From Deltaproteobacteria bacterium (GTDB taxonomy: Bacteria; Desulfobacterota; Desulfuromonadia; Geobacterales; DSM-12255), in assembly GCA_017861215.1 (NCBI GenBank), contig JAGFXN010000115.1:1-5701 (forward strand): a DNA stretch of 5,701 bases, written 5' to 3'. This document shows, in pieces, positions 1 through 5,337 of the stretch. Every line of letters starts with the position of its first letter. The first letter of the stretch is position 1. The notes beneath the pieces were generated by a model. That model did no database searches and had not been told where the DNA came from. It was given only the letters and a program-made list of their open reading frames with translations. The translations under genes were made by a program, and so were the position numbers.

Positions 1-491
1 GCGGCTATCCCGAAGTGCATGCCCCGGAGCTCGCCGCTAACAGTGCCATGAAAGAGGCGGTCCGCGCTGCCGTCGAATCCGGCATGCCGGTGTATGCCGA
101 GTGCGGCGGCTTCATCTACCTTACCGCCGGCATGGCCGACAGCTCCGGGGGGACTGACCCGCAGCGGCGCTTTGCCGGGGTATTCCCGGTAACCACCACC
201 CTGCTGGAGAAGAGAAAAGCCCTTGGCTACCGGGAGGTACGATTCCGGGAAGACTGCATCCTCGGCAGCAAGGGTGAAACGGCGCGCGGCCACGAGTTCC
301 ACTATTCGCAGATGGCCGAGCTGCCCCGGGAGTTCACGCGGCTGTACCGGGTGAGCAGAATGCAGCACGACCTCGGCACGGAAGGTTATCGCTACAAAAA
401 CTGCCTGGCCTCCTACATTCATCTCCATTTCGGCAGCAATCCGGGGATGGCGACAGCCTTTGTCGGCAGCTGCAGAAAATTCAAACTCTGA
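1..491 (+). CDS. cbiA: cobyrinate a,c-diamide synthase, C-terminal part (5' end outside window)
   Basis: Seen: the frame is open from base 3 and reads GYPEVHAPELAANSAM, matching the GGGYPE-type entry into the C-terminal domain of the CbiA/CobB family. The class I glutamine amidotransferase nucleophile is in AECGGFIYL (Cys codon 102-104). GHEFHYS and the terminal SYIHLHF block (His codons 420-422 and 426-428) supply the other family hallmarks. The stop is TGA at 489-491. Known of the family: a cytoplasmic enzyme that uses ATP and glutamine to amidate the a and c acetate side chains of cob(II)yrinate; the missing N-terminal part carries the ATP-binding domain. A GTG at base 15 lies inside the gene and is not the start. 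The related CobB hydrogenobyrinate enzyme of the aerobic pathway shares this fold, but the neighbouring cbiX, cbiC and cbiMNQO point to the cobalt-early pathway. No terminator follows; the next gene begins 61 nt downstream. Confidence 0.93.
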   Translation, partial: GYPEVHAPELAANSAMKEAVRAAVESGMPVYAECGGFIYLTAGMADSSGGTDPQRRFAGVFPVTTTLLEKRKALGYREVRFREDCILGSKGETARGHEFHYSQMAELPREFTRLYRVSRMQHDLGTEGYRYKNCLASYIHLHFGSNPGMATAFVGSCRKFKL

Positions 492-541
492 AAATCCTGG
501 AGCCTCTTAGCGGTAGGTTATTACAGGTTTTAGACCATGTG

Positions 542-547
542 AAGGAG
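542..547 (+). promoter_or_regulatory. Shine-Dalgarno site for the ThiC-family gene
   Basis: AAGGAG lies 5 nt before a GTG codon at 553. This fixes GTG as the start of the ThiC/BzaF-type gene: the resulting N-terminus (MKTQIEFARSGIITPQM) is the expected one for the short ThiC family, and the next in-frame Met (codon 17) would cut off conserved sequence. The rest of the 492-552 gap shows no TPP riboswitch, terminator hairpin or convincing promoter, so the gene is probably co-transcribed with cbiA. Confidence 0.75.
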
Positions 548-552
548 CTACA

Positions 553-1863
553 GTGAAAACCCAAATTGAATTTGCCCGTTCCGGAATCATAACCCCGCAG
601 ATGAAGACAGTGGCTTTTGATGAGGGGATTGAAGCGGAGTATATACGCCGGATGGTGGCGGCGGGCAAGATCGTCATCCCCTGGAACCACGTCCGCAAGC
701 CGGCACGCATCGCCGGCATCGGCAAGGGGCTGCGGACCAAGGTCAACGCCTCCATCGGCACCTCCTCCGATATCGTTGATTATCAGGCCGAGGTCAGAAA
801 GGCCCTGGCGGCTCAGGAATCAGGAGCCGACACCCTCATGGAGCTTTCCGTGGGCGGCGACCTGGACCGTGTCCGCCGCGAGGTAATCGCCGCCGTTGAT
901 CTGCCGGTTGGCAACGTGCCGCTCTACCAGGCCTTCTGCGAAGCGGCGCGCAAATACGGTGATCCGAACAGGCTGGACGAGGAACTGCTCTTCGATCTGA
1001 TCGAGCAGCAGTGCGCCGACGGCATGGCGTTCATGGCGGTTCACTGCGGCATCAACCTCTACACTATCGAACGGCTGCGTAACCAGGGCTACCGCTACGG
1101 CGGCCTGGTTTCCAAGGGTGGCGTCTCCATGGTCGCCTGGATGCTGGCCAACAACCGGGAGAACCCGCTTTACGAAAAGTTTGACCGGGTAGTCGCCATC
1201 CTCAAAAAATACGACACCGTGCTGTCACTGGGCAATGGCCTGCGCGCCGGAGCGATTCATGACTCTTCCGACCGGGCCCAGATCCAGGAACTGCTTATCA
1301 ACTGCGAGCTCGCGGAGCTCGGCCGCGACATGGGCTGCCAGATGCTGGTTGAAGGGCCGGGTCATGTCCCCCTGGACGAGATCGCCGGCAATATCCAGCT
1401 GCAGAAGCGGATGAGCGGCGGTGCGCCGTACTATATGCTCGGTCCGATCGCCACCGATGTCGCCCCCGGCTTCGACCATATTACCGCCGCCATCGGCGCA
1501 GCCCAGTCGAGCAGCCACGGCGCCGACCTGATCTGCTACATAACTCCGGCCGAACACCTGGCGCTTCCCAACGAGGAGGACGTGCGCCAGGGGGTCAAGG
1601 CAGCCAAAATTGCCGCCTATATCGGCGACATGAACAAATATCCGGAAAAAGGGCGGGAGCGGGACAAACAGATGTCCAAGGCGCGGCGCGACCTCGACTG
1701 GGAAAAGCAGTTCCAGCTCGCCCTCTACCCGCAAGACGCCCGGGCGATCCGCGCCAGCCGCATCCCTGAGGATGAGGCGACCTGCACCATGTGCGGCGAT
1801 TTCTGCGCCTCCCGGGGGGCAGGCAAGCTGTTTGCCGGCGATCTGAGTGAAGAGAAGCGCTGA
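553..1863 (+). CDS. bzaF: ThiC-family radical SAM enzyme, probable 5-hydroxybenzimidazole synthase (BzaF)
   Basis: Seen: 436 residues, the length of the short anaerobic ThiC form. Family blocks in order are KVNASIGTS (64-72), MELSVGGDL (96-104), NVPLYQAF (121-128), VHCGIN (163-168), SKGG (187-190), SLGNGLRAG (225-233), VEGPGHVPL (266-274), PYYMLGP (292-298) and AEHLALP (333-339). A C-terminal cysteine cluster C411-C414-C418 should hold the [4Fe-4S] centre; H271 and H335 match the ThiC metal-binding histidines. Known: ThiC converts AIR to the thiamin pyrimidine HMP-P; its paralogue BzaF converts AIR to 5-hydroxybenzimidazole for the cobamide lower ligand in anaerobes such as Geobacter. Inferred: BzaF, because it sits between cbiA and cbiM, lacks a TPP riboswitch in the gap upstream, and has changed substrate-loop residues (SKG where ThiC has SRG, NGLR where ThiC has DGLR). 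The Cys spacing is CX2CX3C, one shorter than the classical CX2CX4C. The alternative is a second or sole ThiC. ThiC-family membership is near certain; the BzaF assignment is about 0.8. Confidence 0.85.
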   Translation: MKTQIEFARSGIITPQMKTVAFDEGIEAEYIRRMVAAGKIVIPWNHVRKPARIAGIGKGLRTKVNASIGTSSDIVDYQAEVRKALAAQESGADTLMELSVGGDLDRVRREVIAAVDLPVGNVPLYQAFCEAARKYGDPNRLDEELLFDLIEQQCADGMAFMAVHCGINLYTIERLRNQGYRYGGLVSKGGVSMVAWMLANNRENPLYEKFDRVVAILKKYDTVLSLGNGLRAGAIHDSSDRAQIQELLINCELAELGRDMGCQMLVEGPGHVPLDEIAGNIQLQKRMSGGAPYYMLGPIATDVAPGFDHITAAIGAAQSSSHGADLICYITPAEHLALPNEEDVRQGVKAAKIAAYIGDMNKYPEKGRERDKQMSKARRDLDWEKQFQLALYPQDARAIRASRIPEDEATCTMCGDFCASRGAGKLFAGDLSEEKR

Positions 1864-1891
1864 CAAGGCCCTTAAAACTCATGGTGCCTGC

Positions 1892-1926
1892 TTGACTTAC
1901 CTATTTTCTGTAGATAACGTTACAAT
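1892..1926 (+). promoter_or_regulatory. candidate promoter region before cbiM
   Basis: The 90-nt gap between the ThiC-family gene and cbiM is clearly more AT-rich than its surroundings. It contains TTGACT (1892-1897), a good -35 match, and TACAAT (1921-1926), a good -10 match, but these are 23 nt apart and cannot pair with each other. TTGACT with TAACGT (1915-1920) has the ideal 17-nt spacer but a poor -10; TTACCT (1897-1902) with TACAAT has an 18-nt spacer but a poor -35. An 8-bp palindrome TAACGTTA (1915-1922) overlaps both possible -10 elements and could be an operator. Any of these would let the cobalt importer be transcribed apart from cbiA and bzaF. No B12 riboswitch box or NikR-type site is visible. 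Confidence 0.35.
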
Positions 1927-1944
1927 GCTTGGATGTCATGCCTT

Positions 1945-1949
1945 GAGGT
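1945..1949 (+). promoter_or_regulatory. Shine-Dalgarno site deciding the cbiM start
   Basis: GAGGT ends 4 nt before ATG 1954. An upstream in-frame ATG at 1933 has no purine-rich site before it and would add seven residues (MSCLEVV) in front of what is otherwise a clean signal peptide. The 1954 start is therefore preferred. Confidence 0.65.
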
Positions 1950-1953
1950 AGTA

Positions 1954-2694
1954 ATGCGCTTTTTCACCCTGACCATCCTGTTCCTGACAGTTGCCGTCCC
2001 TGCCCACGCCATGCACATCAGCGAGGGGATTCTGCCGCTCCCCTGGGCGGCGCTCTGGTTCGCCGTTGCCGTCCCCTTCGTGGTGCTGGGGGTACAGCGG
2101 CTGAACGGGCTGGCAAAGGAGGATCTCTCCTTCAAGCCGCTGGTCGGGCTGATGGCAGCGGTTGTCTTCATCATCTCCTGCATGCCGATTCCGGTGCCGA
2201 TTGCCGGTACCTGCTCGCACCCCTGCGGCACCGGCATCGCCGCCATTCTGGTCGGGCCGCTGGTCAGTGTGGTGATCAGTACCGTGGCGCTGCTGATTCA
2301 GGCGCTATTCCTTGCCCATGGCGGGCTTTCCACTCTGGGAGCCGATATCGTCTCCATGGGAGTGGTCGGTTCTTTTAGCGGCTATTTCGTTTTCCGCGGA
2401 CTGCGCCTCGCCGGCGTGTCCCTTGGTGGAGCGGCCTTTGCGGCCGGAGTGCTGACCGATTGGGCTACCTACCTGACCACATCGGCCGAACTGGCCAGCG
2501 GCATCCGCGGCGACGCCCAGTTCCTGCCGCTGTTCACCAAGATCATGCTTGCCTTTCTGCCGACGCAGCTGCCGCTCGGTCTGCTGGAGGGGGCGATGAC
2601 TGCCGGCATGGTGACTCTCCTTGCCCGGAAACGCCCTGACCTCCTGGTAAAAATGAAGCTTCTCAGCCCAAGCGAGGTATCCGGCCATGCCTAA
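1954..2694 (+). CDS. cbiM: cobalt ECF transporter substrate-binding membrane protein CbiM
   Basis: Seen: 246 residues from ATG 1954 (253 from ATG 1933). Residues 1-19 form a signal peptide (Arg2, hydrophobic core, AHA end), and cleavage after Ala19 exposes MHISEG. Several hydrophobic membrane segments follow, and the family motif GTCSHPCGTG spans residues 85-94 with His89. Known: in CbiM/NikM the processed N-terminal Met-His (free amine plus His side chain) and a His in this loop coordinate the metal inside the membrane S-component. The CSHP-TGTG-like form seen here is typical of cobalt-type CbiM, whereas nickel-type NikM usually has a different loop. So Co2+ is the likely substrate. The gene's last 8 nt overlap the following cbiN-like gene, showing one translationally coupled unit with the rest of the importer. 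The acidic/basic C-terminal tail (about 225-246) lies after the last membrane helix. Confidence 0.93.
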   Translation: MRFFTLTILFLTVAVPAHAMHISEGILPLPWAALWFAVAVPFVVLGVQRLNGLAKEDLSFKPLVGLMAAVVFIISCMPIPVPIAGTCSHPCGTGIAAILVGPLVSVVISTVALLIQALFLAHGGLSTLGADIVSMGVVGSFSGYFVFRGLRLAGVSLGGAAFAAGVLTDWATYLTTSAELASGIRGDAQFLPLFTKIMLAFLPTQLPLGLLEGAMTAGMVTLLARKRPDLLVKMKLLSPSEVSGHA

Positions 2695-2986
2695 TAAGAA
2701 GCGCCTTGTCAAAATCCTGCTGCTGCACGCCATCCTGCTGCCGATGCTGCTCTTCGTCTACAGCTTTTTCACCCTTGCCCCCCGCCCCTGGACCGGTGTG
2801 GACGAGGCGGTGGTGGAGAAGATCGCCAAAGAGCACGGCCGCGAGGCAAAGGAACCGCTTGTCAATCCCGACAAGGGCGATCTGCTCCTCTTCGTTTTTC
2901 TGCTGGCCGGTGCTGTCGGCGGTTTTGCCGCCGGTTACTGCTGGCGGGCATTGGTAGTGGAAAAAAAAGCGGGCAGCAAGGAGTAG
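2687..2986 (+). CDS. cbiN: CbiN-like cobalt transport accessory protein
   Basis: Seen: 99 residues with a basic start (KKRLVK), a first membrane segment at about 9-31, an extracytoplasmic loop at about 32-65 and a second membrane segment at about 66-89, ending in a charged tail (VEKKAGSKE). Two helices joined by an outer loop is the CbiN layout. The loop and helix 2 (TGVDEAVVEK, then PDKGDLLLF and a Gly-rich AGAVGGFAAGY) fit the CbiN pattern of GAD, PPSGE-LLF and GAGxxGY only loosely. Known: CbiN is a small partner of CbiM that is needed for metal uptake and shapes the CbiM metal-entry loop. The start overlaps the cbiM stop by 8 nt, with GAGG (2674-2677) 9 nt upstream. Position between cbiM and cbiQ is the strongest support; the sequence alone is divergent, so a different small accessory protein is possible. 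Confidence 0.75.
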   Translation: MPNKKRLVKILLLHAILLPMLLFVYSFFTLAPRPWTGVDEAVVEKIAKEHGREAKEPLVNPDKGDLLLFVFLLAGAVGGFAAGYCWRALVVEKKAGSKE

Positions 2987-2988
2987 TT

Positions 2989-3093
2989 ATGGGATATGAC
3001 GAAAGCGTACATTCCCACGGCCGCAGCCGCCAGGCAGTGTTGACAGAACTGACCGAAAAAATGCCTTATGAAAACGATACCTCTCCGTCATAG
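2989..3093 (+). CDS. 34-residue small ORF between cbiN and cbiQ (hypothetical)
   Basis: Seen: ATG 2989 lies 2 nt after the cbiN stop and 5 nt after AAGGAG (2978-2983), the best ribosome-binding site in the importer operon. The frame runs 34 codons to TAG 3091-3093, passing 26 nt into cbiQ in another frame. The product is hydrophilic (begins MGYDESVHSHGRSRQ), with no membrane segment and no family I recognise. cbiQ itself has no usable Shine-Dalgarno before ATG 3068. The simplest reading is that translating this ORF delivers ribosomes to cbiQ (coupling); it may or may not make a functional peptide. An alternative is that it is the true N-terminus of CbiQ, separated by an indel or a +1 shift at the A6 run 3056-3061, since skipping one A joins the two frames. 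Confidence 0.4.
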   Translation: MGYDESVHSHGRSRQAVLTELTEKMPYENDTSPS

Positions 3094-3820
3094 CGGCACG
3101 CATCTTCTCTCCTGCCTCGACCCGCGGGTAAAGCTGCTGGCCGCACTTGCCCTGCTGGTAATGGTGACCAGCTCCCGCAGCATTGCCTTCCCGCTGCTGG
3201 TCGCCGGCCTTTGCCTCGCCGTCTGCCGCTGGCTGCGCGTACCGGCGAAACTCCTGCTGCTGCGCTTTGCCGAACCGCTCTTCCTGGCGGCTGTTGTCCT
3301 GCTGCTCAAGACTCTCTGCAGCGGCGGTGAACCGCTGTTCAGTATCGACCTGCACTGGCTGCAGCTGACTGCCAGCAGGGACGGACTGCGTGAAGGCTCC
3401 CGGATTGCGGCACGGATCTGCGGCGCCGTTACCCTGGTTGCCGCACTGGGTTTTGCCACACCCTTTACCGGGCTGCTGGCCGCTCTGGCCTGGCTGCGGC
3501 TGCCGCGCAGCTTCATCGAAGTGACCATTTTTGCCTGGCGCTACCTCTTCGTGCTGGCCGAAGATGCCCAGGTCATTCATGCCGCCCAGCGCAACCGTCT
3601 CGGCTATGTCGGCGTGCGCCGTTCATGCCGCTCCTTCGGCACCCTGGCCGGAGCGCTGGTGATCAAGGCCTTCGACAGCAGCCAGACCATGACAACCGCC
3701 ATGACCCAGCGCGGCTATGACGGCACGCTGCCGTTGATGAAGCACAAACCGTTCAGAACCCAGGAAGTAGCAACATCGAGCATGTTTCTGGCAGTAATGG
3801 CGCTGATATGGCTGATGTAG
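3068..3820 (+). CDS. cbiQ: cobalt ECF transporter transmembrane coupling protein CbiQ
   Basis: Seen: 250 residues with the CbiQ signature LDPRVKLLAALALLVM (17-32), a membrane segment at about 21-55 broken by charges, another at about 68-82, one at about 117-143, and a C-terminal helix at about 238-250. The cytoplasmic coupling region holds RYLFVLAEDAQ (158-168), AAQRNRLGY (172-180) and MTQRGYDG (212-219). Known: CbiQ is the T-component that links the CbiM/N substrate unit to the CbiO ATPase through two short Ala-Arg-Gly-like motifs in coupling helices. The second motif is well kept (QRGYDG); the first reads NRLG instead of ARG, a mild deviation. ATG 3068 is the first start possible after the in-frame stop at 3050-3052 and has no Shine-Dalgarno, so initiation probably depends on the short ORF that overlaps it. 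The gap to cbiO is 82 nt. Confidence 0.93.
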   Translation: MKTIPLRHSGTHLLSCLDPRVKLLAALALLVMVTSSRSIAFPLLVAGLCLAVCRWLRVPAKLLLLRFAEPLFLAAVVLLLKTLCSGGEPLFSIDLHWLQLTASRDGLREGSRIAARICGAVTLVAALGFATPFTGLLAALAWLRLPRSFIEVTIFAWRYLFVLAEDAQVIHAAQRNRLGYVGVRRSCRSFGTLAGALVIKAFDSSQTMTTAMTQRGYDGTLPLMKHKPFRTQEVATSSMFLAVMALIWLM

Positions 3821-3902
3821 ACCTGTACCCTGCCAAGCAACCGGCCAGTACTCATAGTCGCAGCAATGATTTTCTTTGCGCTCGGCACGGTTTTGCGGTT
3901 CA

Positions 3903-4748
3903 ATGACTGCCATGAATCCTGTCCGTCTTGCTGTCAATATTGAGCAGTTCTGCTATCCCGACGGCACCGCCGCCCTGACCGATATCCGGCTTGAGGTGGA
4001 GCGAGGAGAATTCTGCGCCCTGCTGGGGGCGAACGGCTCCGGCAAGACCACGCTGCTGAAAACCATGGATGGCCTGATCCGTGAGTACCGTGGCACGGTA
4101 CTGCTCGACGGGCAGAACATCCTGAAACTTCATCCCCGGGATATCTACCGCAAGGTCGGGCTGGTCTTCCAGAATCCCGATGACCAGCTCTTTGCGCACT
4201 CGGTGACGGAAGATGTCGCTTTCGGTCCGCGCAACATGGGCTTTGGCGAGGATGAAGTGATGCGGCGCGTCGCGACCGCCCTGGAACAGGTGGAGATGAC
4301 GGAGGATGCCGTCAGAAACATCCATCACTTGAGCTACGGCCAGAAGAAGCGGGTCTGTATTGCCGGGCTGCTGGCCATGGGGCATGAGATCCTCCTCCTT
4401 GACGAACCGACTGCCGGTCTCGATCCGGTAGGCGAAATGCGGATGATGGAGCTGTTGCAAAAGCTGAACCGCAGCGACGGCGTGACCATCGTCATGGCTA
4501 CGCACAGTGTCGACATGGTGCCCCTGTTTCCGGGGAAGGTGCATATCCTCGGCAAAGGGAGGCTGGTCCGCTCGGGGAGTGCGGCCGAGGTATTCCGCTC
4601 GCCGCAAGAGATGGAGAAGGTCAGACTGCGCCTGCCCCATGTTGCGGAACTCTTCTGGCAGATGCAGCAGGACGGATATAACTTCGAAAAATTACCGTTA
4701 ACAATCGACGACGCCCGGCAGAAGCTGGCATTACTGCTGAAAAAATAA
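3903..4748 (+). CDS. cbiO: cobalt ECF transporter ATP-binding protein CbiO
   Basis: Seen: 281 residues from ATG 3903. Motifs are Walker A GANGSGKTT (42-50), Q-loop VFQNPDDQLF (88-97), signature LSYGQKKR (143-150), Walker B EILLLDEPTAGLDP (162-175) and switch His in MATHS (198-202), i.e. a complete nucleotide-binding domain. The signature has Tyr in place of the usual Gly (LSGGQ). The C-terminal extension (about 240-281) is usual for ECF ATPases. Known: CbiO hydrolyses ATP on the cytoplasmic face to drive Co2+ import through CbiQ and CbiM/N. Start choice: a TTG at 3876 would add nine residues with no Shine-Dalgarno; ATG 3903 and ATG 3912 are both near the first conserved strand (VRLAVNIEQFCYPDG). 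ATG 3903 overlaps the stop of a short upstream ORF as ATGA, favouring coupled initiation there. No clear terminator follows. Confidence 0.93.
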   Translation: MTAMNPVRLAVNIEQFCYPDGTAALTDIRLEVERGEFCALLGANGSGKTTLLKTMDGLIREYRGTVLLDGQNILKLHPRDIYRKVGLVFQNPDDQLFAHSVTEDVAFGPRNMGFGEDEVMRRVATALEQVEMTEDAVRNIHHLSYGQKKRVCIAGLLAMGHEILLLDEPTAGLDPVGEMRMMELLQKLNRSDGVTIVMATHSVDMVPLFPGKVHILGKGRLVRSGSAAEVFRSPQEMEKVRLRLPHVAELFWQMQQDGYNFEKLPLTIDDARQKLALLLKK

Positions 4749-4773
4749 ATTCTTTACTCACAAAATCTTGAAC

Positions 4774-4876
4774 CGCAAAGGCGCAAAGTACGCAAAGAAA
4801 TCGCAAAGGAAAAGCCATGTCTTTTGATTTTAACCCTTGGTTTTGTATTTCTTCGCGTAACTTTGCGTCCTTTGCG
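4774..4876. repeat. long imperfect inverted repeat made of GCAAAG hexamers
   Basis: Seen: the left arm 4774-4801 has GCAAAG at 4775, 4783 and 4792, with a fourth copy just inside the loop at 4803. The right arm 4847-4876 has CTTCGC at 4851 and CTTTGC at 4861 and 4870. Read by hand, 27 of the 28 left-arm bases pair with the right arm, with two single-base bulges on the right and one A/C mismatch (4794 against 4854). The loop 4802-4846 (45 nt) holds a small extra hairpin (AAAAG 4810-4814 with CTTTT 4821-4825). It fills about half of the 205-nt gap between cbiO and cbiX; no ORF or promoter stands out there. I recognise the ACGCAAAGRCGCAAAG style as a kind of intergenic repeat seen in many bacterial genomes, but cannot name the family. 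Possible roles are a transcript-stabilising or attenuating hairpin, or a non-autonomous mobile repeat. Confidence 0.85.
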
Positions 4877-4942
4877 TCTCGCCTAGAGGCGCCTACTTTT
4901 GGTGAGCGACCGCAGGGAGCGGGCGGTTCAAAGGTTTACCTG

Positions 4943-4948
4943 AAGGAG
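4943..4948 (+). promoter_or_regulatory. Shine-Dalgarno site for cbiX
   Basis: AAGGAG sits 5 nt before ATG 4954, giving a strong, independent start for cbiX after the repeat-bearing gap. Between the repeat and this site (4877-4942) there is a GC-rich stretch with short self-complementary pieces (CGCC/GGCG around 4880-4891; ACCGC 4909-4913 with GCGGT 4923-4927) but no T-run, so no Rho-independent terminator is claimed. Confidence 0.75.
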
Positions 4949-4953
4949 TCGAA

Positions 4954-5337
4954 ATGAAAACTGCAATTCTGCTCATGGCCCACGGCAGCCGTATTGCCGA
5001 GGCCAATGACGCCGCCCGCGAGGTGGCAGCAATGGTACAGGAAATGACCGGCCACGCTATTGTCGAGGTGGCGTTCCGCGAGATGCATGCACCGGATATC
5101 CAGCAGGGGATCGATGCCTGCGTGGCAAAAGGGGCGACCCGAATCCTGCTGATCCCTTACTTCCTCTTCATGGGAGCCCATGTGCAGCACGACCTGCCGG
5201 AGGAGATCGAGGCGGCCAAAAAGCGTCATCCCGGTCTCGAAATGGTCATGGGCGCGCATCTCGGTGTGCACCGCAAACTCGCTGAAATAGTCGTCGAGCG
5301 GATTGGCGCCGGGCTGACCAGAGCGGGGTGGAACTGA
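4954..5337 (+). CDS. cbiX: sirohydrochlorin cobaltochelatase, small (CbiXS) type
   Basis: Seen: 127 residues, the size of the short single-domain CbiX, about half that of the two-domain chelatases. The N-terminus MKTAILLMAHGSR carries the catalytic His10; IPYFLFMGAHVQHDLP (67-82) carries His76 and His79, the second metal/catalytic site; VAFREMHAPDI (39-49) is the usual central block. Known: small CbiX acts as a homodimer in the cytoplasm and inserts Co2+ into sirohydrochlorin, the entry step of the cobalt-early B12 pathway. Related SirB-type enzymes insert Fe2+ or, as CfbA, Ni2+; the flanking cbiO and cbiC make cobalt the likely metal. No His-rich tail is present. The stop codon TGA (5335-5337) shares its last base with the ATG of cbiC, so the two are translationally coupled. 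Confidence 0.92.
   Translation: MKTAILLMAHGSRIAEANDAAREVAAMVQEMTGHAIVEVAFREMHAPDIQQGIDACVAKGATRILLIPYFLFMGAHVQHDLPEEIEAAKKRHPGLEMVMGAHLGVHRKLAEIVVERIGAGLTRAGWN

Noticed and set aside
492..552. TPP or B12 riboswitch before the ThiC-family gene
   Set aside because: Only 61 nt, and neither the THI-box nor the B12-box core sequences are seen.
1225..1866. 213-codon open frame on the - strand
   Set aside because: Lies wholly antisense to the well-supported ThiC/BzaF-type gene; the translation shows no recognisable domain and is explained by GC-rich codon bias.
2987..3580. 197-codon open frame on the - strand
   Set aside because: Antisense to cbiQ; Gln/Gly-rich low-complexity product typical of a reverse-frame artefact.
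3876..3902. TTG start giving a longer CbiO
   Set aside because: No ribosome-binding site, and the nine added residues precede the normal CbiO N-terminus; ATG 3903 with the ATGA junction is better.
3866..3943. 25-codon ORF beginning MIFFALG
   Set aside because: No ribosome-binding site, overlaps the start of cbiO out of frame, no recognisable product.
3900..4640. 246-codon open frame on the - strand
   Set aside because: Exact shadow of cbiO, which carries all ABC ATPase motifs.
4774..4876. CRISPR array
   Set aside because: The repeated unit is only 6 nt, spacing is 8-11 nt, and the copies are in inverted, not direct, orientation across the two arms.
4877..4942. Rho-independent terminator after the repeat
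   Set aside because: Short GC-rich hairpins are possible but no T-run follows any of them.
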